From the NCBI GenBank assembly GCA_030532185.1, contig JAUNLO010000003.1, forward strand, positions 18,301-82,300: a stretch of DNA of 64,000 nucleotides, written 5' to 3'. The notes under the pieces were generated by a model. It was not told where the DNA came from. It made no database searches and saw only the letters and a program-made list of their open reading frames with translations. A program made the translations under genes and the position numbers. Below, in pieces: positions 55,976 to 63,998 of this stretch; the first letter of the stretch is position 1; every line of letters begins with the position of its first letter. The stretch comes from Eubacteriales bacterium. GTDB taxonomy: Bacteria; Bacillota_A; Clostridia; Saccharofermentanales; DTU023.

Positions 55976-56350
55976 ATGTCTAAAGTAGCCATCAACGTTC
56001 CACAAGCCCCTGAAGCCATTGGTCCTTATAGCCACGCTAATGTAGTAGGTGATCTCGTTTTCGTATCCGGCCAAATGCCTATCAAGGATGGTCAGCTCGA
56101 AATGGATGACATTCAGCAAGCCTGCCGCAACTGTATGGATAACATTGCTAAGATCCTAGACGGGGCCGGCTCCAGCATGGCCAAGGCCGCTAAATTCACG
56201 ATTTATCTGACAGACTTGGCTGATTTTGCTGCCGTAAATGAAGTTTATGGCTCATATTTTTCTGGGGACTATCCTGCCCGGGTCTGCATCCAAGTATCTG
56301 CCCTGCCCAAGGGAGCAGCCATCGAAATCGACTGCATTGCTAGCCTATAG
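55976..56350 (+). CDS. ridA: RidA family enamine/imine deaminase
   Basis: 124 residues; hydrolyses reactive 2-aminoacrylate/enamines made by PLP dehydratases to keto acids and ammonia. PEAIGPYSHANVVGDLVFVS, GQMPI, CMDNIAKIL and PARVCIQVSALPKGA with the conserved arginine are present. AGGAGG before the ATG. Followed two bases later by asparaginase, forming a small operon. Confidence 0.95.
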   Translation: MSKVAINVPQAPEAIGPYSHANVVGDLVFVSGQMPIKDGQLEMDDIQQACRNCMDNIAKILDGAGSSMAKAAKFTIYLTDLADFAAVNEVYGSYFSGDYPARVCIQVSALPKGAAIEIDCIASL

Positions 56351-56352
56351 CC

Positions 56353-57375
56353 ATGAAAAAACTCTGCCTGCTGGCTACAGGGGGGACCATAGCCTGCGTA
56401 CCTACTAGTAAGGGCTATGTGCCCGGGCTATCCGGAGATGAACTCCTGCGCTATGTACCGGAGCTGGCCAGCTATGAGGACGTAGACGTCCACCAAATCA
56501 TGAATATTGATAGCTCGGAGATGACACCCGCGGACTGGCTTACCCTGGCGCGGGCTTGTCATAGGGCAGCTAAGTCCTATGAGGGAATCGTGGTGACGCA
56601 TGGTACAGATACCATGTGCTACACGGCAGCTGCCCTTTCTTTTATGTTGTCCGACTTACAGATTCCTATCGTCCTAACGGGGGCGCAAATTCCCTTGGCG
56701 GCCGAGACTTCCGATGCCCCTGCCAACCTTATTGATGCCTTTATTGTGGCGAGCCAAGGGGACCCTGGGGTGCAAATTGTCTTTAACCATAAGGTCATTC
56801 ACGGGTCGCGGGCTTTCAAAATGTATTCACAAAACTGGGATGCTTATGTTTCGCGCAACTATCCTTATCTGGGTTGCATCGAGCAGGGTGAGTTTATCCG
56901 TGAGCACCGGGCCAAGATTCAGACGGGCGGCAAGCCCCTCTTTTCCGGTCTGGATGAAAATGTCTTCCTCTTGAAGCTGAGCCCGGCCACCAGCCCAGCC
57001 CTCCTGGATTATATTGGCCAGGATGACTACCATGGTCTCCTTATTGAAGGCTTTGGCACGGGAGGCATCTCCAATCTAAACCGGGGCATGGCGGATGGCC
57101 TCAAACGCTTTAACGAAGAGTTAAAAATCCCGGTGGTCTTGATTTCCCAGTGTCCCTATGACGGGGTCAACCTCGATGTTTATGGTATAGGGGAACAAGC
57201 AGCTTCGGTGGGGGTAATCTCCGGCAATGACATGACTACAGAAGCCGCCTTGGTTAAGCTCATGTGGGCCCTGGGCCAAACGCAAGACTTAGGAGAAATT
57301 CGGCGTTTAATTGAGACAAATGTTTGTGACGAGCTCTCGCCCCGCAGCCAGCCCCATGACTTGGTCTTGGTCTAG
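56353..57375 (+). CDS. ansA: L-asparaginase, type I (cytoplasmic)
   Basis: 340 residues; deamidates asparagine to aspartate and ammonia. The two catalytic threonine motifs are LATGGTIAC near the N-terminus and VVTHGTDTMCYTAAALSFML around 80-100. FGTGGISN and ISQCPYDGVNL mark the C-terminal domain of the AnsA type. No signal peptide, so cytoplasmic. Coupled to ridA. Two hairpins without U tracts follow. Confidence 0.94.
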   Translation: MKKLCLLATGGTIACVPTSKGYVPGLSGDELLRYVPELASYEDVDVHQIMNIDSSEMTPADWLTLARACHRAAKSYEGIVVTHGTDTMCYTAAALSFMLSDLQIPIVLTGAQIPLAAETSDAPANLIDAFIVASQGDPGVQIVFNHKVIHGSRAFKMYSQNWDAYVSRNYPYLGCIEQGEFIREHRAKIQTGGKPLFSGLDENVFLLKLSPATSPALLDYIGQDDYHGLLIEGFGTGGISNLNRGMADGLKRFNEELKIPVVLISQCPYDGVNLDVYGIGEQAASVGVISGNDMTTEAALVKLMWALGQTQDLGEIRRLIETNVCDELSPRSQPHDLVLV

Positions 57376-57398
57376 GTCAGGAGCTGCCGAACAGAGTG

Positions 57399-57432
57399 CG
57401 GGGCCTTGGGGCTAAGCTAGCCCAAGGCCCCG
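57399..57432 (+). terminator. Long hairpin after ansA
   Basis: CGGGGCCTTGGG pairs with CCCAAGGCCCCG (12 pairs) plus an inner CTA-AGC-TAG. There is no U tract; a second stem CTGGCC/GGCCAG follows at about 57438-57457. Probably a 3' end or stabilising structure. Confidence 0.5.
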
Positions 57433-57499
57433 ACTCAACTGGCCTCCCGCTGGCCAGTCTGCTAAAATAATCAAGTTAAACTAGATATTTGTATGCTAG

Positions 57500-57535
57500 A
57501 AGAGGGTCGCTAGATCCTCTTACTTAGAGGAGGAG
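57500..57535 (+). promoter_or_regulatory. Competing hairpins around the pheS Shine-Dalgarno
   Basis: AAGAGG (57500-57505) can pair with CCTCTT (57516-57521), or the same CCTCT can pair with AGAGG (57526-57530), which would hide the AGAGGAGG ribosome site of pheS. The two pairings exclude each other. Confidence 0.4.
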
Positions 57536-57543
57536 TGACATCT

Positions 57544-58581
57544 ATGAGGGAAGCCTTAGAAAAGCTGGCTCAGGAGAGTCTGGACCGTATTTCTGCTGCC
57601 TCCGGCAGCGAAGAATTGGCGGATATTAAACAAGAAGTCATGGGCCGCAAGGGCAGCCTGACCCAAATTTTGAAAGGTTTGGCCACTTTGGAGCCAGATC
57701 AGAGAAAAGCCATGGGTCAGCTTTCTAATCAGGTGAAGCAGGAGCTGCAAGCAGCCCTGGATCGGAAATCTGAGGAATTGCTCAAGACTAAGACTATCCT
57801 GCCTTACAGACCAGACCTTAGCCAGCCCGGTCTCCCCCTAGCCACGGGTGGCCTCCATCCCATCACAGCTATCACTTACGAGCTAAATGAGGCTTTTAAG
57901 TCCCTGAATTTTGAGATTGCCGGCGAGAGCGAGATTAGTTCGGAGCTCTACGCCTTTGATTACTTAAATTTCCCGCCGGACCATCCGGCCCGTGAAACCA
58001 TGGACACCTATTGGTTGGCAGGTACGGCGGATAAGAAAGGTCCTGACCGCCTCTGCCTCCGGCCCCATTTAACGGGTGCCAGCGTGCGTTATCTACAGGA
58101 GCACGGGGCTCCCGCACGTTTTGTCTATCCGGGTAGGGTCTACCGGAATGAAAGCACAGATGCCAGGCACGAGCGGGCCTTTTTCCAGTATGAGGCCCTG
58201 ATTGTGGATAAAAAGTTCCCCTTCGCCGCAGGCCAGCTCTTGATCTCGACCATCCTGCAAAAAGTGTTTGGGCGTAAGATTAAAACCCGGATGCGGGCAG
58301 GCTTTTTCCCCTTTGTTGAACCTGGCTTTGAAATTGATATGCAATGCGTCCAGTGCGAGGGTAAGGGCTGCCCCCTGTGTAAACAGGTAGGCTGGATTGA
58401 GGTCATGCCCGGTGGCACACCCCACCCCAATGTTTTACGGTCTGCAGGTCTCGACCCGGATGAATGGACGGGCTTTTATATTGATATCGGTCTGGAACGA
58501 CTGGCCATGATGCGCTATGGCATTCCGGATGTCCGTCTCTTCCACAGCGGCGATTTGCGCTTCTTGGAGCAATTTAACTAG
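57544..58581 (+). CDS. pheS: Phenylalanine--tRNA ligase alpha subunit
   Basis: 345 residues, class II catalytic subunit. N-terminal coiled coil, GLHPITAITYEL, motif 2 VYRNESTDARHERAFFQYEA, and the end GLERLAMMRYGIPDVRLF then GDLRFLEQF. Two oddities: the usual HTSPVQ element reads PHLTGASV (about 174-181), and C268, C271, C276, C279 (CVQCEGKGCPLC) look like an added zinc knuckle just before EVMPGGTPHPNVL. ATG 57544 lies eight bases after AGGAG; GTG 57535 is too close. Forms an alpha2-beta2 enzyme with PheT. Confidence 0.94.
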   Translation: MREALEKLAQESLDRISAASGSEELADIKQEVMGRKGSLTQILKGLATLEPDQRKAMGQLSNQVKQELQAALDRKSEELLKTKTILPYRPDLSQPGLPLATGGLHPITAITYELNEAFKSLNFEIAGESEISSELYAFDYLNFPPDHPARETMDTYWLAGTADKKGPDRLCLRPHLTGASVRYLQEHGAPARFVYPGRVYRNESTDARHERAFFQYEALIVDKKFPFAAGQLLISTILQKVFGRKIKTRMRAGFFPFVEPGFEIDMQCVQCEGKGCPLCKQVGWIEVMPGGTPHPNVLRSAGLDPDEWTGFYIDIGLERLAMMRYGIPDVRLFHSGDLRFLEQFN

Positions 58582-58595
58582 GGGAGGGAGTCAAG

Positions 58596-61025
58596 ATGTT
58601 AGTTTCCTTAAATTGGCTTAAACAATATACAGAGTTACCGGCAGAACTTAGCATGGAGCAGTTAGCCTATGACCTGACCATGCGTACCGTGGAGGTGGAG
58701 GCTTGGCATAATCCCGGCCAGGATCTGGATAAGGTCGTGGTGGGTAAAATTTTAGAAATTGCTCCTCATCCTAATGCCGACAAATTACGGATCTGCCAGG
58801 TAGAGGCGGATGACCAGCGCGTCCTGCAGATAGTCTGTGGGGGGAGCAACCTCTATGTGGGAGAACTTATTGCCTTGGCCTTACAGGGCTCCTTTGTGCG
58901 TTGGCACGGAGAAGGGGAGCCCGTAGAGATTAAAGACTCCAAACTCAGGGGCGTGGCCTCTCAGGGCATGATTTGTGCCTCCGCCGAGCTGTCCCTGGAA
59001 GGTCTCTTCCCCGCTGAAGAAGACGGGATTATCCTGGATTTAACGGATTTCCCAGGAGCCAAGGCCGGTCAAGCCTTGAGCGAGCTCTTAGGCATGGATG
59101 ACTGGATTCTGGAAATTGATAACAAGTCTTTGACCAACCGACCGGACCTCTGGGGCCATTATGGCCTGGCTAGAGAATTAGCGGCTATCTATGGTAAGCC
59201 CCTTAAGGCCCTGCCTGAATTTCACAAGGCCCAGGATTTGCCGGGCTACCCTCTGAAAATAGAGAATACTCAGGATTGCCCCCGCTTCAATGCCACAGTT
59301 TGGACTGGGCTTAAAAATGGTCCTTCCCCCTTTGCCTTGCAGCGCACCCTTCATATGCTGGGCTTCTCTGTCCATAATCTTCTGGTGGACCTTTCTAACT
59401 ATCTCATGCTGGCTACCGGCCAGCCTAACCATGCCTATGACCGGGCCAAGCTGGGGGAGGGTATTGAGGTAAGGCGTGCCAAAGAGGGTGAAAAACTCAC
59501 CCTCCTGGATGATACGGAGCTTAGCCTGGGGCCTGACACTCTAGTGATTGCTAACCAGGAGCAAGCCGTAGGTTTGGCTGGTATCAAGGGGGGCAAGGAT
59601 GACTCCATCTTTGCAGATACTTCCCAAATAGTCTTAGAAATTGCTAATTTTGCCCCCAGCCTGGTGCGTCATACGGCACAAAAATATGACATCCACACAG
59701 ATGCGGCTAGCCGCAATGAAAAAGGTCTTGACCCGGCCAGGGTCAGCCAAGCCCTAGGTCTCTGGCAAGAGCTCTTGGCCCAGTATCAACCGGAGGCCCA
59801 GTTGGTCGCCTACGAAGACAGCCAGGCGACAGAAACAGCCCCGGTTCAGGTTAAGTGCAGTCGCCAAAGAGTAGCGGAGCGCCTGGGCAAGGAGCTGAGT
59901 CCGGAAGAGATGCGGCAACTCCTTGAACCCCTGGGTTTCAGCCTAGACTTTGAGGCTGATAGCTTTACGGTTCAGGTGCCTTCCTGGCGGGCCACAGGCG
60001 ATGTAAGCCTGGAGGCGGATATCGTAGAAGAACTCGCCCGTATGGTGGGTTATGAAAACTTCGACTTTATGGCTCCCCAAATTCGTTTGGAAACTGCAGT
60101 AATCGAGAATGGCTACGACTTAGATAGGGAGGTACGGGAGTATATGGCCTACCGGGCAGGTTTCCGGGAAGTTATCCTTTATCCTTGGACTTCTCAGGAA
60201 TTTCAAGAGGTTTGTGGCTTACCCGATGAGCAAAGCGTGGCCTTGGCCAGTCCACCTAGTCCGGAAGAGCGTTACTTGAATGCCTCCTTGGTTCCGGCCC
60301 TCTTAAAGGCTGCCAAAGACAACGAACGCTATTATCCCGAATTTGCTATTTTCACCTCTAGCCAAGTTTTCCGGCAGGCGGGACCGGACAAAGCAGTTAG
60401 CCCTCAAGGTGAGCTGCTGCCGGACACCCCCAGACACTTGGCAGCCCTGGTCTTTGGTCAGGATGCTTGGTCCCTCTTCCGGCGTCTGAAGGGGGTACTC
60501 GAGGCTATGCCTGGCATTTTGCGCCTGGAAAACTTACAAGTTGTGCAAAAAAAGAAGCCGGCCTGGGCAGACCCTGAAACGTATCTCAACATCGTGAACC
60601 GGGAGGGAGAAGTCTTAGGTAGCCTAGCCCTCCTGTCAGCCTATGCGAAGACAGAGTTGGGCTTTAAGCGCGGAGATTTGGCCATCTTGGAGCTGGAATA
60701 CAGGGCCTTACAAAAGGTCCTGCCGGATGCCCAGGACTATCAAGACCTACCGCATTTCCCCTTGGTTGATATGGACTTCTCCTTGCTTTGTCCCGAGGAC
60801 CTGTCTTGGGCCAAGATTGAGCAATTCCTGGGTAAGAAAGTGCGTAACCTAGAATTTATTGACGAATACCGGTCCGACAAAATGCCCGCCGGTAAGAAAT
60901 CTTTGACCTTCAGGGTGCAGTTGGGCAAGGAAGATGGCACGCTTACAGCTGAAGAAATTGAGGCTAAGCGCAAGTCTCTCTTGAATACTCTCACCCATGC
61001 CCTAGGGGCTGAGCTTAGAGAATAG
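58596..61025 (+). CDS. pheT: Phenylalanine--tRNA ligase beta subunit
   Basis: 809 residues, normal. N-terminal EMAP-type tRNA-binding domain (VVGKILEIAPHPNADKLRIC), then B1/B5 and B3/B4 editing domains (SNYLMLATGQPNHAYD), the catalytic-like module and a C-terminal FDX-ACB domain (FPLVDMDFSLLC onward). GGGAGG precedes the ATG, 14 bases after pheS. Stop overlaps the next gene's GTG by one base. Confidence 0.96.
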   Translation: MLVSLNWLKQYTELPAELSMEQLAYDLTMRTVEVEAWHNPGQDLDKVVVGKILEIAPHPNADKLRICQVEADDQRVLQIVCGGSNLYVGELIALALQGSFVRWHGEGEPVEIKDSKLRGVASQGMICASAELSLEGLFPAEEDGIILDLTDFPGAKAGQALSELLGMDDWILEIDNKSLTNRPDLWGHYGLARELAAIYGKPLKALPEFHKAQDLPGYPLKIENTQDCPRFNATVWTGLKNGPSPFALQRTLHMLGFSVHNLLVDLSNYLMLATGQPNHAYDRAKLGEGIEVRRAKEGEKLTLLDDTELSLGPDTLVIANQEQAVGLAGIKGGKDDSIFADTSQIVLEIANFAPSLVRHTAQKYDIHTDAASRNEKGLDPARVSQALGLWQELLAQYQPEAQLVAYEDSQATETAPVQVKCSRQRVAERLGKELSPEEMRQLLEPLGFSLDFEADSFTVQVPSWRATGDVSLEADIVEELARMVGYENFDFMAPQIRLETAVIENGYDLDREVREYMAYRAGFREVILYPWTSQEFQEVCGLPDEQSVALASPPSPEERYLNASLVPALLKAAKDNERYYPEFAIFTSSQVFRQAGPDKAVSPQGELLPDTPRHLAALVFGQDAWSLFRRLKGVLEAMPGILRLENLQVVQKKKPAWADPETYLNIVNREGEVLGSLALLSAYAKTELGFKRGDLAILELEYRALQKVLPDAQDYQDLPHFPLVDMDFSLLCPEDLSWAKIEQFLGKKVRNLEFIDEYRSDKMPAGKKSLTFRVQLGKEDGTLTAEEIEAKRKSLLNTLTHALGAELRE

Positions 61026-62818
61026 TGGACACTGAGAGAATCTATAATGACCTCCTAGACCTGGTCCGGGTGCAGGGTATCTCTGGTACGGCCAGCGAAA
61101 GCTTGACTGGCGAGAGACTGCTGGCCCTTCTGGGGGAAATTCCCTACTTTAGGGACCACCCTGACCATCTTTATAAGATTCCTGTGGAAGGTGACCCCTT
61201 AGGTCGCTTTGATGTAGCTGCCTATTTGGACCTGGATCCCGACTCTCCCGAAGTAGTAATACTTACTGGCCATTATGATGTGGTGGGGGTAGAGGAGTAC
61301 GGGGCTTGGTCGGACCTGGCTTTTGACGCAGAAAAGTTGACTGCCGAACTTGACCAGCTCCCTCTAAGCCTCTCTGAGGATGCCCAAAAAGACCTGGCTA
61401 GTGGTAACTGGCTCTTTGGCCGTGGGGTGGCTGATATGAAGTTAGGCCACGCTTTAGCCCTCGAGCTCCTGCGCCACTATGATGAGCTGCAGGTACAGGG
61501 TAGTGGGCAAGGGTTCAGTGCTGCAGACCGGGGTAACCCCTCTGCCCCTCTTAAGGGGAATCTGCTCTATCTCGGTGTTTGTAGTGAAGAAACCAATTCC
61601 GAAGGTATGAGGCAGGCTGTACCTTTCCTCAACCGTTTTGCCACAGAACGACATTTGCACTATAAGGCTATGCTCCTGGGCGAGTGCTTTGAATTCGAAC
61701 AAGAGGAACTGGACCTAGGCGAAGTCATGCCCCGTTATGTACATTGGGGGTCCTCGGGCAAGGTCATGCCCATGTTCTTCTTTGTGGGTCAGACCGCCCA
61801 TGAAAAAGAACCCTTTGCCAGCCTGGATCCCAACCTTTTGGCGAGTGAAGTTTATAAGCGGATGCAGCTTAATACAGATTTCTGCCAGCAGCAGGCGGGG
61901 AGAACCACTCCACCCCCCATTTGCCTCAAGATGCAGGACCTTAAAAGCCTCTATTCTGTGTCTAACCCCCTCTACGGGGCAGCCTATTATAATTTGGTAA
62001 CCGTGAATCTAGATCCTGCCAGTCTGTGGCAGAGTTTAATGAGCCTTGCTAGAGAAAGCTTTGTTGCCGCCCTGGCCTATCGGGACGAGCGAGCTGGCGC
62101 CTATGCCGACCTTTTGGGCACGGATCCCTTTATCACGGAGATTCAGCCCCGTGTTTTCACTTATCAAGAAATCTATCAGGCAGCTCGTACAGCCTATGAA
62201 TCAAACTTTGAATTGGCCTCAGAATCAGCCCTTGAATCAACCTCTGAATCAGCTTCTGAATCAGCCCTTGAACAAGTGGAGTCAGGGCAAAGCTTTGCCG
62301 CCTTTCTTCAAGGTAAGATTCAAGCCTGGCAGGACCAGGGCCTGAAAATTCAGGACCTCGCTATTAACTTGGTTAAGGAGCTCTATCTCTTACAACCAAT
62401 CCAAGAGCCCATGATCATCGTTTCCCTCATTCCTCCTTACTATCCGGATGTTTTCCCGGAGGCCGAGAAGGGAGAAGGAGCCCAGCTGGCTCAAGCCCTG
62501 AAGCTTACCCAGGCCTATGCTCGTGAGCACTGGCAGCTGAATCTACAGGTCAAGCCCTACTATATGGGCATCTGTGATCTTTGCTATAGCGGCCTGGATG
62601 ACCACAAGGACTATGACCAGATCCTCGACAACCTGGTGGGGGGAGGAGAATTCTACAAGTTCCCCTTGGCAGAACTCAAGGAATTCAAGGTGCCCGGCTT
62701 AGTCCTCGGAGGCTTTGGTAAAGACTTCCACAAGGCTACTGAACGCTTAGAACTCAACTATAGCCTTAAACAGCTGCCCTATATCTATCTTAATCTCTTA
62801 GAAAATTTGCTCAGCTAG
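61025..62818 (+). CDS. M20 family metallopeptidase, RocB-like
   Basis: 597 residues. Zinc-peptidase ligands: H83 and D85 in TGHYDVVG, D137 in GRGVADMKLG, E188/E189 in CSEETNSEG. Length and the C-terminal pattern (YMGICDLCYSGLDDHKDYDQ) resemble RocB, the arginine-utilisation M20 protein of Bacillus; substrate here unknown. Residues about 395-420 are a low-complexity S/E/A repeat (ASESALESTSESASESALEQ) that looks like a slippage-born insert. GTG start overlaps the pheT stop (TAGTG), so it is coupled to pheST. Confidence 0.85.
   Translation: MDTERIYNDLLDLVRVQGISGTASESLTGERLLALLGEIPYFRDHPDHLYKIPVEGDPLGRFDVAAYLDLDPDSPEVVILTGHYDVVGVEEYGAWSDLAFDAEKLTAELDQLPLSLSEDAQKDLASGNWLFGRGVADMKLGHALALELLRHYDELQVQGSGQGFSAADRGNPSAPLKGNLLYLGVCSEETNSEGMRQAVPFLNRFATERHLHYKAMLLGECFEFEQEELDLGEVMPRYVHWGSSGKVMPMFFFVGQTAHEKEPFASLDPNLLASEVYKRMQLNTDFCQQQAGRTTPPPICLKMQDLKSLYSVSNPLYGAAYYNLVTVNLDPASLWQSLMSLARESFVAALAYRDERAGAYADLLGTDPFITEIQPRVFTYQEIYQAARTAYESNFELASESALESTSESASESALEQVESGQSFAAFLQGKIQAWQDQGLKIQDLAINLVKELYLLQPIQEPMIIVSLIPPYYPDVFPEAEKGEGAQLAQALKLTQAYAREHWQLNLQVKPYYMGICDLCYSGLDDHKDYDQILDNLVGGGEFYKFPLAELKEFKVPGLVLGGFGKDFHKATERLELNYSLKQLPYIYLNLLENLLS
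62211..62283 (+). repeat. In-frame GAATCA-type repeat in the M20 gene
   Basis: GAATCAGCC/GAATCAACC/GAATCAGCT-like units recur at least five times and encode the S-E-(S/A) stretch. All spacings keep the reading frame. Confidence 0.75.
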
Positions 62819-62841
62819 GGGCAATTTAGACTTACCCCTAG
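62815..62841 (+). terminator. Weak hairpin at the end of the M20 gene
   Basis: CTAGGGG (62815-62821, containing the stop codon) pairs with CCCCTAG (62835-62841) around a 13-base loop. No U tract. Confidence 0.4.
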
Positions 62842-62992
62842 ACGGTGACTTGGCTCTAGACCAAATTACGCTAATTGCCAAACAAAACTCCACATTGCCA
62901 AAGTAAACAGGACACGAAGCCTAGTATAAAAAAGGTGCATATGAAACTCACGGAACTCTTCGTATAATAAAGACAACGAAGGAGAAAATGAG

Positions 62993-63271
62993 ATGAGTCA
63001 AAGCTATAGCAAAAGATTTAAGGAAGATGCCATACGCTACGTACAGGACCATCCGGAGCTAACCATAGTTAGCTGTGCGGAGCAGCTAGGAATTAATGAG
63101 AACACCTTGCATAACTGGTTAAGAAAAGCGAGGAAGGGTGAGGAGTTTCGGGGGCAGGGAAATTATTCCTCAGATCTAGAAAAAGAAAATGCCAGATTAC
63201 GCAGAGAACTTAAGAATGCTACAGATGCCCTAAATATTCTAAAAAAAACGCTAAAAATCATCAGCGAATAA
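62993..63271 (+). CDS. IS3-family transposase OrfA
   Basis: 92 residues: HTH_Tnp_1 domain (KRFKEDAIRYVQDHPELTIV, INENTLHNWLRKARKG) for end binding, then a leucine-zipper-like coiled coil (ENARLRRELKNATDALNIL). GAAGGAG upstream. The slippery sequence lies ten codons before its stop, so in an intact element it would be the N-terminal part of the OrfAB transposase. Confidence 0.9.
   Translation: MSQSYSKRFKEDAIRYVQDHPELTIVSCAEQLGINENTLHNWLRKARKGEEFRGQGNYSSDLEKENARLRRELKNATDALNILKKTLKIISE
63241..63248 (+). promoter_or_regulatory. Putative -1 ribosomal frameshift site of the IS
   Basis: Eight A's following CT; read in the orfA frame this gives the slippery heptamer A-AAA-AAA. A -1 shift continues without a stop into the orfB frame, the normal way IS3 elements make OrfAB. 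Confidence 0.65.
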
Positions 63272-63288
63272 AAGAAGAATTATTCGAG

Positions 63289-63828
63289 ATGGTTTACCAA
63301 GCGAAAAGTAAGGACGAAACCCTTAGCGTAAGCGGAGTGCTCCCCCATCTAGGCTTATCTTATATTCCCACGGGGCAAGGCTTTGGCATCATTGATTTGT
63401 ATACTCGCCTCATCATAGCCTGGCGGCTTTCCAGAACTCTAGAAGCTAAGTTCGTAGTGGAATGCATTGAGGAGGCTAGGCGCAAACGTCGAGGAGCTAA
63501 GCCCTTAATTTTCCATACAGACAGGGGGTCACAGTATGTCAGTAAGGCTTACCAGAAAGCAGTGGCCGGGATAAGAGCTAGCTACTCCCAAAAAGCCAGC
63601 CCATGGCAAAATGCCTGCATTGAGTCCTTCCATGCACTAATCAAGAGAGAATGCCTGAATCGTGTGAGTATTAGAGATTACGACCATGCCTATCGCCTAG
63701 TTTTTGCATATATTGAAGCCTTTTACAATACTGTCCGAAGCCACAGCCACTGTAATTATTTATCCCCTCAGTAATTCGAAGAAGAAAGAAGTAGACGATT
63801 TGCTGAACCAGAATTTAGAACTGCCTAG
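63289..63828 (+). pseudogene. IS3-family transposase OrfB remnant (rve integrase core, deleted)
   Basis: The frame begins like OrfB (AKSKDETLSVSGVLPHLGLS) and then jumps straight to YIPTGQGFGIIDLYTRLII. The missing part, about 100 residues, holds the HTH_21 region and the WxTDITYI segment with the first catalytic Asp. The second Asp (HTDRGSQY) and Glu (NACIESFHALIKRE) remain. A TAA at 63772-63774 also interrupts NYLSPQ-FEEERSRRFAEPEF before the natural stop at 63826. Two lesions mean no active transposase. Confidence 0.85.
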
Positions 63829-63860
63829 AGATTCCTTGTGTTTAGGTTGTATCTTTTCTT

Positions 63861-63942
63861 GACAGAGGACCATATGCGGACCCGCATGTACGGTGGTGTG
63901 GAAGGTCCCCCGCCCAAATAATGAGCGGGGTCCTACCCGATT
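63861..63942 (+). other. Group II intron 3'-end-like sequence (domain V/VI remnant)
   Basis: ATGCG-GACC-CGCAT, a GT bulge and TACGG opposite CCATA resemble domain V. GGTCCCCCGC with GCGGGGTCC around an A-rich loop then resembles domain VI, ending CCTACCCGATT at 63942. The lower 5' arm of the domain V stem does not pair well, so it may be degenerate. No reverse transcriptase is present; the IS right end abuts it. Confidence 0.45.
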
Positions 63943-63954
63943 GCCGTAAGCGTC

Positions 63955-63998
63955 AAACCTAGCCGCGTCCCTTGAGGGAATCGCCTAGATTTTTGACA
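63955..63998. repeat. Inverted repeat near the window end
   Basis: CTAGCCGCGTCCCT-TG-AGGGAATCGCCTAG pairs with two mismatched positions and is followed by TTTTTGACA, similar to the IS3 right-end TTGACA. It could be a terminator or the edge of a further element cut by the window. Confidence 0.35.

Larger units (their letters stand above)
62896..63864 (+). mobile_element. Internally deleted IS3-family insertion sequence
   Basis: About 969 bp against the usual 1.2-1.5 kb. Left end TGCCAAAGTAAACAGGACAC and right end (read inward) TGTCAAGAAAAGATACAAC are imperfect inverted repeats with TG...CA tips. It contains an intact orfA, a -1 slippery A run and a damaged orfB. No target duplication is evident (CAT to the left, GAG to the right). 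End points are estimated by eye. Confidence 0.7.

Noticed and set aside
55976..57375. ridA and ansA as part of an amino acid stress defence island
   Set aside because: Both are ordinary metabolic genes commonly found singly; no defence gene is next to them.
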